Position numbers and translations under genes: made by a program
NCBI GenBank assembly: GCA_017642535.1
Contig: JAGCOW010000095.1
Span: 1-55,382 of the forward strand
Origin: Bacteroidales bacterium
GTDB taxonomy: Bacteria > Bacteroidota > Bacteroidia > Bacteroidales > UBA1715
Direction of reading: 5' to 3'
Length of the DNA: 55,382 nucleotides
Notes under the pieces: generated by a model
The model's input: the letters and a program-made list of their open reading frames with translations, nothing else
Database searches by the model: none
What the model was told of the DNA's origin: nothing
Part shown: positions 23,549 to 31,864 of the stretch, in pieces
Numbering within the stretch: position 1 is the stretch's first letter
Layout: each line of letters starts with the position of its first letter

Positions 23549-25462
23549 CTACTCGCACATTCTATTGTCAATCATACGATTGGTATATTCTTGAATGAAC
23601 GCTTTTGTGTATTGTTCCATCGTGTCTTGTTCCTGCACGTCGGAATGCAGCAAATCATTTCTGAAATATCTGTCTTTCTTGAAGTTATACAGACTTACCG
23701 ATTTCTTTTCATCGAATTGCAAAACGAAATCTTTGTAAAAACATTGAAAATTCTCATTCGTATAATTTATCGCCATTTGCGAGCAAGTCGTATCGAACAC
23801 ATTTTTCCCAAATGCACAAAAATCCGACGGATAATGCAGATATGAAAGCACCGACGGAAGAATATCGGTTTGTTGAGCAATGGTAGTTGTGTCGAATTGT
23901 TGCAACGAATTGTCGGGACGATAGAAGAAAACAGGAATGGCAAACGCCCCAGGAGTGTTCTTATATTCCTCTAAATACGCCACCGAAGCATGGTCGGCGG
24001 AGAACACGAACAGGGTGTTTTCGTACCATGGCATAGTCTTCGCATATTCAAAAAACTGACGTAACGCATTGTCGGTATAACCAATGCATTCGTGTACGGG
24101 CAGCGGACCTTTGGGGAACACGCCTTCGTAGCGTTCTGGCACTTTGAACGGATGGTGCGACGATAAGGAGAACACAGTGGTAAAAAACGGTTCTTTGAAC
24201 GTGTTCATTTTTTCGGCGTAGAAATGGAAAAATTCTTCGTCCCAAATGCCCCAAATTCCATCATAATCAGCGTCGTTGTTGTACTCATCTTTACCAAAAT
24301 AATCATCAAATCCTGCCAAGTGCGTAAATGACTGGAATCCCATGGAGCCATTCGGTGCACCGTGGAAAAAAGCTGTGTAATATCCCTCATTTCCAAGATA
24401 TTGCGCCAGACTGCATGTCTTGTTACTTGAGTAATGCGACAACACATACGGCACTTTCACATAGGGTATCCCGGCAACCACCGAAGGAATGGCGTCAATT
24501 GATTTCCTGCCATTCGCATACGCATATTTGAACACCAGACTATGTTCCATCAATGAATCAATAAATGGCGTATATCCTTTATAATCAGGAATATCCTTAT
24601 TCAAAAAACCGACATATTCCCGTCCCCAACTTTCCAAAATAAAAATCACCACGTTGTATTTCTGCATTTTGGCAGATTTGTCAGCTTGATGGTAAATCGA
24701 GAAATATGATTCTGCTTTGTCTTCATCAAAATAATTTAGTCGCTTCAACCCCGATTTCCCAATAGTCCGAATCAACGAAAACGGCGTATTTTGCACAATT
24801 GCCATTTCATTTGGATGGTTTACATATTCGCCTGCGTCGGCAAGCGAAATGGGTCGGGTGCTATGACGAAATCCGCCTCGAACGCCACCAAAACAAAGAA
24901 ACAGCACAACACACATTCCAACAACGGAAAACCCATAAAATTTCACAGTATTTTTTTCGGGTTCTTTCAAGCGAAAACGGTCGTACAAAAATATGAGCAA
25001 TGCCACTAATGCAATGAAAAACAAGGTCATATACCACCAGTCAATCACAAATTTTCCTATCAGCGGCAACATATTTTCTTCATTGGAAAACTGCGAAAAA
25101 ACCAACGACGTAGTACGTTTCACCGTAAATTGATAATACACCGTGTCCGAAACATTTGCCAACAGCCCGAGCGAGTTGGTTATAATAAAAATCCATTTCG
25201 CAATTTTTTGATATACAATATTATATGTAAACCGAAACGGTAAAATCATCATTGCAATGAATACAAAATTCAAATAAATAATTGCCGTGGTGTCGAATTT
25301 TAAACCGCCTCGCATAATTGTGAGAAATCCGTCAAACGAAATCGAAGAAAAAAGGTCGGCGTTGAACGCATAAAAGATCACACGGGTAATGGAAAGTAAT
25401 ACATACAATACTGCTATTCTGTATGCAAAAAGAAGATACCGTGGAAGTTGTGGTTTCAACAT
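23549..25462 (-). CDS. LtaS-like sulfatase-fold membrane phosphotransferase
   Basis: A 637-aa inner-membrane protein. Five hydrophobic segments (to about residue 215) precede an extracytoplasmic alkaline-phosphatase/sulfatase-fold domain. Motifs include NVVIFILESWGREY (metal-binding Glu), the nucleophile region NGRKSIDAIPSVVAGIP, FFHGAPNGSMGF and FSADHAS near the C-terminus. In Gram-positives LtaS polymerises glycerol phosphate; in Gram-negatives related enzymes transfer glycerophosphate or phosphoethanolamine to periplasmic glycans or lipid A. The substrate here is unknown. ATG 25462 is preferred to a TTG at 25477: it lies 4 bp after the upstream gene's stop. Confidence 0.85.
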   Translation of the reverse strand: MLKPQLPRYLLFAYRIAVLYVLLSITRVIFYAFNADLFSSISFDGFLTIMRGGLKFDTTAIIYLNFVFIAMMILPFRFTYNIVYQKIAKWIFIITNSLGLLANVSDTVYYQFTVKRTTSLVFSQFSNEENMLPLIGKFVIDWWYMTLFFIALVALLIFLYDRFRLKEPEKNTVKFYGFSVVGMCVVLFLCFGGVRGGFRHSTRPISLADAGEYVNHPNEMAIVQNTPFSLIRTIGKSGLKRLNYFDEDKAESYFSIYHQADKSAKMQKYNVVIFILESWGREYVGFLNKDIPDYKGYTPFIDSLMEHSLVFKYAYANGRKSIDAIPSVVAGIPYVKVPYVLSHYSSNKTCSLAQYLGNEGYYTAFFHGAPNGSMGFQSFTHLAGFDDYFGKDEYNNDADYDGIWGIWDEEFFHFYAEKMNTFKEPFFTTVFSLSSHHPFKVPERYEGVFPKGPLPVHECIGYTDNALRQFFEYAKTMPWYENTLFVFSADHASVAYLEEYKNTPGAFAIPVFFYRPDNSLQQFDTTTIAQQTDILPSVLSYLHYPSDFCAFGKNVFDTTCSQMAINYTNENFQCFYKDFVLQFDEKKSVSLYNFKKDRYFRNDLLHSDVQEQDTMEQYTKAFIQEYTNRMIDNRMCE

Positions 25463-25466
25463 ATCG

Positions 25467-26540
25467 CTATTCGGCAAGTTTTTCTAAAAACACCGTCTCG
25501 TAATCAGGTAGGAGTTCGGGATGAATGATTTTCATATAATCGGCAAGAACAATGTCGGGACGGACATAACCATATTCCCAATAATCGTTACCACCGTTCG
25601 GGAAACTTCGTTTTGAGCGATTGTAGATTGCTTTTTTCTTATAGACGTCAAGCAATTTGTAGTTTTTGTTCATCGCATCAAGTTCAGCATACGATTTTTC
25701 ATCACATCCAATCCAACAATCGGCATTTTGCGAAGCATGGAGCACCTGTTCAAAATTCAAGACCACACTGCCCGTATTTTCATCGTCAGCCCAGATGAAT
25801 TTTCCTCCTGCATCGGCAATAAACTGAGCCACATAGCTTTTGCCGCCTGGCATATACCAAATGTCGTTGCTCGCGGCACCCGCCAAAACGAGAGGTTTCG
25901 TATCAACACTGTCGGCTCGCGATTTAAGGGCAAGATATTTTTTCTCGATTTCAGCAAATACGCTATCGGCTTCGTGCATTTTCCCGATGAGCATACCAAC
26001 GAATTTTATCCATTCTATGCGTGCAAGTGGCGTATTCTCTTGCCAACTTGTGGTAAAAACTATCGGGCATTTTATATGCTGATATTTCTTTAAGTCAAGA
26101 TTATTGTAAGCCGACGTGATTACCAAATCGGGATTAAGGGCGACCAAGGCCTCAATATTGGTTTCCATACTCGTTCCCACATTCTGGACAAGTCCTTGTT
26201 TTACCCGTTCTTGTACCTGGGGATTCGTCGTGCGAAACGGGTCGCAAATACCAGTAATTTTGTCAGTCGCGCCTAATTCAGCCAACATAGCAATGTCGGT
26301 TGTGGAAATCACGGCTATACTATTCGACTTTATGTCGTGAAGACAATACACAAGAGTGTCTTTTGAATTATTCCAGTCACAATACACAACGACCGTGTCG
26401 CTTCCCGGCCGACAATAAATGTTTTTGGCGTATTTGAAGATATTATCAGACGAAACTTGTGTTGTTTCCTGCGTCTGCGAAGCACGATTACAACTACAAA
26501 AGCAAGCAATTATAAGAACGAAAAACGCAAATCGTTTCAT
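25467..26540 (-). CDS. BtuF-like ABC transporter substrate-binding lipoprotein
   Basis: A 357-aa lipoprotein of the periplasmic-binding-protein-2 family (PF01497), which captures cobalamin, haem or ferric siderophores for ABC importers. The signal sequence runs to the lipobox near Cys17. Family motifs are AMLAELGATDKITGICD, then GTSMETNIEALVALNPDLVI, and the second lobe FIADAGGKFIWADDENTGSV. No permease or ATPase gene neighbours it: upstream (3 bp) is pyrF and downstream is the LtaS-like gene. It must therefore work with a transporter coded elsewhere. Confidence 0.86.
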   Translation of the reverse strand: MKRFAFFVLIIACFCSCNRASQTQETTQVSSDNIFKYAKNIYCRPGSDTVVVYCDWNNSKDTLVYCLHDIKSNSIAVISTTDIAMLAELGATDKITGICDPFRTTNPQVQERVKQGLVQNVGTSMETNIEALVALNPDLVITSAYNNLDLKKYQHIKCPIVFTTSWQENTPLARIEWIKFVGMLIGKMHEADSVFAEIEKKYLALKSRADSVDTKPLVLAGAASNDIWYMPGGKSYVAQFIADAGGKFIWADDENTGSVVLNFEQVLHASQNADCWIGCDEKSYAELDAMNKNYKLLDVYKKKAIYNRSKRSFPNGGNDYWEYGYVRPDIVLADYMKIIHPELLPDYETVFLEKLAE

Positions 26541-26543
26541 TTG

Positions 26544-27368
26544 CTATTTCATAAATTGTTTCATTAAATCAGCCATTTGAACTTGCAGTTCGTGAGCTTT
26601 TTCACCAGCAACCTCAGCGAATTTTTCCGTTGTGTCGGCGTAAATGATGCCTCGAGAAGAATTTACCAAAAGTCCACAATCCTTATTCATTCCGTATTGC
26701 GCCACAGCTTCAAGACTTCCACCTTGTGCTCCGACACCCGGAACTAAAAGGAAATGATTCGGCACAATGGCACGCACATTTCCGAGCATTTCGGCCTTAG
26801 TAGCACCAACAACGTACATTATATTTTGTTCGCTGCCCCACTTTTGCGACGTTTCAAGCACGTGTTCGTACAACGCCTTGCCGTTGCTTTCTTGAAACTG
26901 AAAATCAAAAGCTCCTTTATTCGACGTGAGAGCCAAGATAATTGCCCATTTCCCTTCGTATGTCAAAAACGGCGACACAGAATCTTCGCCCATATAAGGA
27001 GCAATTGTTACCGAATCGAACGGAAGGTTTTCAAGAAATGCCTTGGCATACATTTTCGACGTATTGCCAATATCACCACGCTTTGCGTCGGCAATAAGGA
27101 ATATTTCGGGATATTTATTTTTTATGTAATTCACCGTTTTTTCCAGACTTTTCCATCCCGAAATACCATAACATTCATAAAAAGCAATGTTTGGCTTGTA
27201 AGCAACGGTATATTGTGCCGTTGCGTCGATAATCGCCTTGTTGAACACAAAAATTGGGTCGTCAACGGAACGTAGATGTTCAGGTATTTTGTTTATGTCG
27301 GTATCAAGACCGACGCATAAAAAACTTTGTTTCTTGGTAATTTCCGATACTAACTGATCTTTATTCAT
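26544..27368 (-). CDS. pyrF: Orotidine 5'-phosphate decarboxylase
   Basis: Decarboxylates OMP to UMP, the last step of pyrimidine synthesis. The 274-aa length is that of type 2 enzymes. The catalytic D-x-K-x-x-D motif is DAKRGD with Asp94, Lys96 and Asp99. FLCVGLDTD at the N-terminus and [10 protein letters not shown] near the C-terminus bind substrate. It heads a three-gene run with the binding lipoprotein and the LtaS-like enzyme. The gap upstream (27369-27444) contains repeats but no clear -7 element. Confidence 0.96.
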   Translation of the reverse strand: MNKDQLVSEITKKQSFLCVGLDTDINKIPEHLRSVDDPIFVFNKAIIDATAQYTVAYKPNIAFYECYGISGWKSLEKTVNYIKNKYPEIFLIADAKRGDIGNTSKMYAKAFLENLPFDSVTIAPYMGEDSVSPFLTYEGKWAIILALTSNKGAFDFQFQESNGKALYEHVLETSQKWGSEQNIMYVVGATKAEMLGNVRAIVPNHFLLVPGVGAQGGSLEAVAQYGMNKDCGLLVNSSRGIIYADTTEKFAEVAGEKAHELQVQMADLMKQFMK

Positions 27369-27387
27369 ATTCTTAATTTATAAATCT

Positions 27388-27406
27388 GGACGCAAACTTT
27401 GCGTCC
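27388..27406. repeat. 19-bp palindrome, REP-like
   Basis: GGACGCAAACTTTGCGTCC is a perfect 9-bp palindrome around a single central C. It lies between the AsmA-like gene and pyrF on the minus strand. It can form a hairpin in RNA of both strands. The following run of short AATTGTCAATT units (27416-27441) looks like low-complexity intergenic repeat. It could act as a terminator for the AsmA-like gene, but the T tract after it is poor. Confidence 0.5.
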
Positions 27407-27444
27407 CTACATTTTTCAATTGTCAATTCTCATTGTCAATTATT

Positions 27445-30400
27445 TCAATCTTTCATCAACGCGTCTTGATTTTTCACACCTGCCTGCAACGAAGAACTGA
27501 TTGTTTTCTTCAAGGCAAGAATCTGTTCATCGACTACGCCACGTTTTTGTGGTTTATATAATTTTTTATACTGACATTTCGCCAATCTGAACTTCAAATC
27601 TTCAAGATTTCCCATAATGTTCAATCCCAATTTGAAAAGCAACGGACTCTTTGTCAATGAGATATGATAATTGTATGTCATATCAAGATTGTGATATCCC
27701 GAAAGCACCGCTTGATACTTATCCATTGAAACCACGAAAGGATACAAGTCAACTTCGTTGCGGAAGACGGTCATTTCCACGTCAAGACTGTCTATCACGT
27801 TTTTCGTTTTCTTTTTATTAAATAGAAGCAACTTCGATATTTGGTCGAATGTCTCGCTATCCATTACAACCAAATCCTTTCCTTTGATGGCTGCCGCACC
27901 GCGAAGCGTTGAGAATTTCGGTTCGTAATTTGACTTCAGGTACGTCTCGGCGGCAAAGTGAAATTCCGCTTTCCCCGAGAATGATTTCAACATAGGAACG
28001 ATAGTGTCAATGTCGGGAATCATATCAATCAAGTCGGCTATGCTAATGTCAATCAAGTGAAAATCAAGTCCTGCAAAAAGGTGATTTTTCCGTGCCGAGC
28101 GATAGATTGACGTCAACTGCATTTGTGCGGCGTCGCACGTGAAACCCATTTCTTCAAGCACAAGCACACCATCACGAATCGTAAGACCTCCCCCCACGTG
28201 TTCAACAATTTTCTTGCCCACCAATGCCTTCTTAATGTCCGTCGTCATTACAATATCAACGCCAAGAGGCACCATAAACGGATTGTCTTCTTCAACTACG
28301 GTAGTATCGGCTGTGTTTGCAGCCACAGGTTCCTCGGTTGCCACCTCGGTGGTGTCGCCCATGCCACTTACCATATCCATCAACTCCATCACGTCGGTGT
28401 AGTCCGAAGTAAATTCCAGCTCGCCCTTAAGAATGTCTTCACCATTGATGTAATCGGCGATATTTTTTATGACACCCTTCAATTGGAAGTCGGAATTACC
28501 AAGAATTACCTTGCTTTGATCCAAGATGAATCGTTTCTTGTCGAGTTCACATTTGATTTTCGACACTTTTATGGGTGCCTCGATGGCACTCAACGCAATT
28601 TGACCCTGATTGAAGTTAAGTTTCACATCGGGATTCCATTGCAAAAGAGCATCTTCAATAGATTCATCATATTCAGCTTTTGCATTGATGTTTATCACAC
28701 CCGTCCGGGCAGTAACATCTTCGGCAACCTTGGCATACACGCTATCGCAGTTCATCATGCACACATAGCCAGTATTTTTTCCTTTCGGGAACATTTTGAG
28801 CGTACCTTTGGTATTTCGTACCGCAGCGGAAATCGTATCGGCTTCCATTACGTAGTCAATATCCTTTATATTGAGGTCGCACGCCATAGCCACGTCTTTC
28901 GTGGTGTCCATCACGTCAGACAAGCCAAGGCGAATGTTGGCATCGTAGAGTTTCGTCTTGAAGAAATCGAGCATTTCAACCGAGAGCTTTCCGCTTTTTA
29001 TGTTCAAATCAAGCACTTCCTTGAATTCTTTCTGCGAATATGTGGTAGGCAATTTGAAATCAATTGCCATTTTCTCGCTATTCACAAGGGTAGAATCCTC
29101 GTAAACGGCATCAAAGTCGGTCAGATTTATGGTTCCGTTTGCCTTGATACGATTCAAATCCACATTGGTAAGAGCATCCATGTCGCATTTTGCCGTAAGC
29201 ACTGCATCGGCCCAACCAGTGGCAAAAATGTATTCAGGCATATCGTTTTTCAAATCAAGCAGCCAGATGCGGGCATTGGCACGAATGTCGAAAATCATCT
29301 TGTTCATCAAGTCAAGAATTTCGCCAGTTGCCGTAACAGAAGATTTTCCCGTTTTTGCCGAAAGAGAATTTAATTTCACAGAGGAATTCTTTTCCTCGTT
29401 CAAGTCAATATTCACGTGGGCATTGGCAGCCACATCATATAAATCGTGACCCAAACCATCAACAACCACGGTTCCTTCGGAATAATTCGCATCGGCAGTA
29501 ATGAGAGGCATAAGCGTATCGTTCATAATACCACGCACATTTCCCGAAAGTTGCACCACGCCGTTCAAATCAATACCATCGAGGTATTCTTTCAATAATT
29601 CATCGGGAATCAGTGTAAATAACTGATTCAGACGAATATCGTTTGTCGAGAAGAACATATCCATACGAATGTCGTCGCCAATCTCGGCATCGCCAGTCAA
29701 TGAAATCTGGTGCTCGTTTATACCAAGCAACGCTTCTTTCAAGCCAATTTTCAGCGAATCAAGCGTAACTTCCATCGGAACGGTGGCAGTAATATGTTTC
29801 AACGAATCCAGATATTGCGTTTCGCCCATTTTTGCCGAAACAGTGTTCAACGCCATTTTGAGCGTGCCCTTCACATCGTTGTAATTACCCATTCCACCCG
29901 AAAAATGAGCTTCAAAATCGCCGACAGAAGCAGTCAATTGCGTGGAGTCGGTCAAAGCAAAGTCAATCGCGTCCGACGTTATGGTCATATCGGTGGCTAT
30001 GGAATCTCCTTCCATAAGCACGTCGGCGTTAAGATTTATATTCGAGATTGACGCGTTCATTTTCGACGGCACATCAATATATTGTGCCGATACGTTGGTC
30101 AGTTTTACGTCCTTGATAGCCAACTGGTTAAACATTGACGATGATGTAGTATCCTCGGCAGTCGTGTCGGAGATGAAAACATCGTAGTTTGCAACACTGT
30201 CGGCGTTTACGTAGATATTGGCAACCGTATTGTCAATATACACGCCGTTAATCACCACGTTGGCATTTTGCAGATATTCATTCACATCGACCGTAGTCAC
30301 CAAGTCGCCGATATACGCCACGGTGTCGGAAGGAGCTCCGTCCATAGGATTGATAAGAGCTACGTTGTGCAATCGGAGTCCGAAATGCGGGAACGTGCTG

Positions 30401-30585
30401 AAAAACGTGAGGTCAACCGTGTCGAGTTCCGTCTGACACGAGACAAAGGCAGGAATGTAACTTTTCACAATAGGCGTAAGTTTTGCCGGTGTGAACACAA
30501 ACCAAACCACAATACACACGGCAATGAGCGACACGCCCACGACCGAGCCGAGTGTTATTCCTATGATTTTAAGGGCTTTTTTCAT
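27445..30585 (-). CDS. Large AsmA-like envelope protein
   Basis: A 1046-aa protein anchored by one N-terminal membrane helix (about 8-31) with the rest in the periplasm. The repeated beta-strand composition, the N-terminal VKSYIPAFVSCQTELDTVDL-like opening and the C-terminal SLTKSPLLFKLGLNIMGNLE segment are those of the AsmA/TamB superfamily, which in other bacteria bridge the envelope and carry phospholipids or help outer-membrane protein assembly. A Glu/Ala/Thr-rich low-complexity insert lies near residues 745-770. It is last in a run with a small lipoprotein (3 bp gap) and an uncharacterised protein. Confidence 0.85.
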   Translation of the reverse strand: MKKALKIIGITLGSVVGVSLIAVCIVVWFVFTPAKLTPIVKSYIPAFVSCQTELDTVDLTFFSTFPHFGLRLHNVALINPMDGAPSDTVAYIGDLVTTVDVNEYLQNANVVINGVYIDNTVANIYVNADSVANYDVFISDTTAEDTTSSSMFNQLAIKDVKLTNVSAQYIDVPSKMNASISNINLNADVLMEGDSIATDMTITSDAIDFALTDSTQLTASVGDFEAHFSGGMGNYNDVKGTLKMALNTVSAKMGETQYLDSLKHITATVPMEVTLDSLKIGLKEALLGINEHQISLTGDAEIGDDIRMDMFFSTNDIRLNQLFTLIPDELLKEYLDGIDLNGVVQLSGNVRGIMNDTLMPLITADANYSEGTVVVDGLGHDLYDVAANAHVNIDLNEEKNSSVKLNSLSAKTGKSSVTATGEILDLMNKMIFDIRANARIWLLDLKNDMPEYIFATGWADAVLTAKCDMDALTNVDLNRIKANGTINLTDFDAVYEDSTLVNSEKMAIDFKLPTTYSQKEFKEVLDLNIKSGKLSVEMLDFFKTKLYDANIRLGLSDVMDTTKDVAMACDLNIKDIDYVMEADTISAAVRNTKGTLKMFPKGKNTGYVCMMNCDSVYAKVAEDVTARTGVININAKAEYDESIEDALLQWNPDVKLNFNQGQIALSAIEAPIKVSKIKCELDKKRFILDQSKVILGNSDFQLKGVIKNIADYINGEDILKGELEFTSDYTDVMELMDMVSGMGDTTEVATEEPVAANTADTTVVEEDNPFMVPLGVDIVMTTDIKKALVGKKIVEHVGGGLTIRDGVLVLEEMGFTCDAAQMQLTSIYRSARKNHLFAGLDFHLIDISIADLIDMIPDIDTIVPMLKSFSGKAEFHFAAETYLKSNYEPKFSTLRGAAAIKGKDLVVMDSETFDQISKLLLFNKKKTKNVIDSLDVEMTVFRNEVDLYPFVVSMDKYQAVLSGYHNLDMTYNYHISLTKSPLLFKLGLNIMGNLEDLKFRLAKCQYKKLYKPQKRGVVDEQILALKKTISSSLQAGVKNQDALMKD

Positions 30586-30588
30586 ACG

Positions 30589-30936
30589 TTATTGTTTTGT
30601 AAAGGTGTAGGTTTTACCATTTTTTGTGTAAACTAACGAAGAAGCCGTTAGAGTCTTAATAGTTATCTGACGGGGAACAACACCACTACTACCTTCCATT
30701 TGATGATATTGTGTAAGAATTTCACCTTCGAGTTCCCACGTAAAAGTTTGAGCTTCATCCTCATCAATGTCATCGGCAGTATCCCACGTAGCACCCGTTC
30801 CCGAGGAAGAATATTTTTCCCAAAGCGTTCCGCTTTTCCAACGGCCAACCAAATCTGCTTCGTCGAATTTATTTTTCTTGTCGCAACCGCTTAAAACAAG
30901 CAAGATGGCACAAAGACTAAAAATTAATTTTTTCAT
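30589..30936 (-). CDS. Small lipocalin-like lipoprotein
   Basis: A 115-aa lipoprotein. The signal peptide MKKLIFSLCAILLVLSGC ends in a lipobox with SGC. The mature part has LVGRWKSGTLWEKY and FTWELEGEILTQYHQ, the pattern of the lipocalin-like calycin domains common in Bacteroidales lipoproteins. An alternative GTG start at 30942 would add two residues (GTG ATT) and overlap the upstream stop; ATG 30936 is chosen because the signal sequence starts there. It sits 3 bp before the AsmA-like gene. Confidence 0.75.
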   Translation of the reverse strand: MKKLIFSLCAILLVLSGCDKKNKFDEADLVGRWKSGTLWEKYSSSGTGATWDTADDIDEDEAQTFTWELEGEILTQYHQMEGSSGVVPRQITIKTLTASSLVYTKNGKTYTFTKQ

Positions 30937-30938
30937 AA

Positions 30939-31664
30939 TCACATATTATTTTCGTTTGATACGGATGAATCTTCTTTTTGTTGCAATTCAGATTTTCTCC
31001 ACACATACGATATTCCATATTCACTACAAATTTCACGCCGTTTTTCTGGATCCAAGTCAGCAAAGTGATTTTCCACTTCGTTCCAGACTTTGAGAATAAT
31101 GTCGTCGCCTTGTTTTCTTAGGTCTCCAATATATTCCGCCGTTCTTTTGTCGGTTGATTGTCGGATTTCCTGCGTGCGAGCTGCGGCGGCGAACTTGTTG
31201 TATTCAATTTTTACCATTGAAATATGCGGATTGGTCATATTCGCACCGCCGTGCGCTATTCTGTCCTGTTCGCCGTCGATTATTTTCTTTCCCCATTCCA
31301 ATACGTCTTCCGTCGTTTCCAAAGGAGGAAGTTTTTTTCCTTTCAGACCATAAAATTCACGTATGGACGCTTTCATTTCACCACGGAGAATAGCCATATT
31401 CAAGACTTGGATGAAATGAGAAATGTACATTTTTGTACGTCGCTGCATTTGAGCCAGATTCGCGCCTTTCTTAACCGATTGACTATAGTTGGAACGACTT
31501 TGTTCAATTCCATAGCGAAGCGTGTTTACGAAAAATTTCGCTTCTAACAGTGTCTGATACGAAATTGCACACTCGCTACGAGGCACATTTTTGCTTTTTT
31601 CAATAGCAGTCTGCAAAGCTCTCAAGCGAGCCGCGTCAGTATTGGGAAGTCTTCTGTATGGCAT
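30939..31664 (-). CDS. Uncharacterised protein, 241 aa
   Basis: I do not recognise the family with certainty, though similar proteins occur in Bacteroidales. It is largely helical and charged, with a conserved-looking start MPYRRLPNTDAARLRAL, a central region rich in Gln/Ser/Arg (GIEQSRSNYSQSVKKGANLA) and a C-terminal tail of Glu/Ser/Asn. There is no signal peptide or membrane segment. ATG 31664 is chosen over a GTG at 31688 because a TAAATTTG -7 element covers 31688-31695, so the GTG would not be transcribed. The stop overlaps the ATG context of the lipoprotein gene, suggesting an operon with it and the AsmA-like gene. Confidence 0.7.
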   Translation of the reverse strand: MPYRRLPNTDAARLRALQTAIEKSKNVPRSECAISYQTLLEAKFFVNTLRYGIEQSRSNYSQSVKKGANLAQMQRRTKMYISHFIQVLNMAILRGEMKASIREFYGLKGKKLPPLETTEDVLEWGKKIIDGEQDRIAHGGANMTNPHISMVKIEYNKFAAAARTQEIRQSTDKRTAEYIGDLRKQGDDIILKVWNEVENHFADLDPEKRREICSEYGISYVWRKSELQQKEDSSVSNENNM

Positions 31665-31687
31665 AAAACATATTTTTACGATTGCCA

Positions 31688-31695
31688 CAAATTTA
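31688..31695 (-). promoter_or_regulatory. -7 element that decides the start of the 241-aa gene
   Basis: TAAATTTG on the minus strand, 24 bp before ATG 31664. Transcription should start about 31680, between the two candidate start codons. Confidence 0.5.
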
Positions 31696-31834
31696 GCAAA
31701 AGTTTTAATCTATATATAAGATTTTGAGAAATTTATATATCGTTTCGGTAAAATACGAATAGAAGTACGAAAAAGCGAATATCGTCATTCGCACGTCAAA
31801 AATCGAAAAAACTTTTTTTTTCGCTGAATTTCTA

Positions 31835-31842
31835 TACATTTG
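31835..31842 (+). promoter_or_regulatory. -7 element for the acyl-CoA synthetase gene
   Basis: TACATTTG, a TAnnTTTG match, 23 bp before the ATG at 31865; a T-rich run lies at about -33. Confidence 0.55.
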
Positions 31843-31864
31843 CGTAACGCTAATTGAGTTTAAA

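Noticed and set aside
23549..25462. Possible lipoteichoic acid synthesis locus
   Set aside because: The organism is Gram-negative by gene content and no other glycerol-phosphate polymer genes adjoin, so I only call the fold.
28123..29373. A 416-codon open frame antisense to the AsmA-like gene
   Set aside because: It lies fully inside the AsmA-like coding sequence, its composition is rich in His, Asn, Arg and Phe as expected from reversed coding frames, and it has no recognisable domain or promoter.
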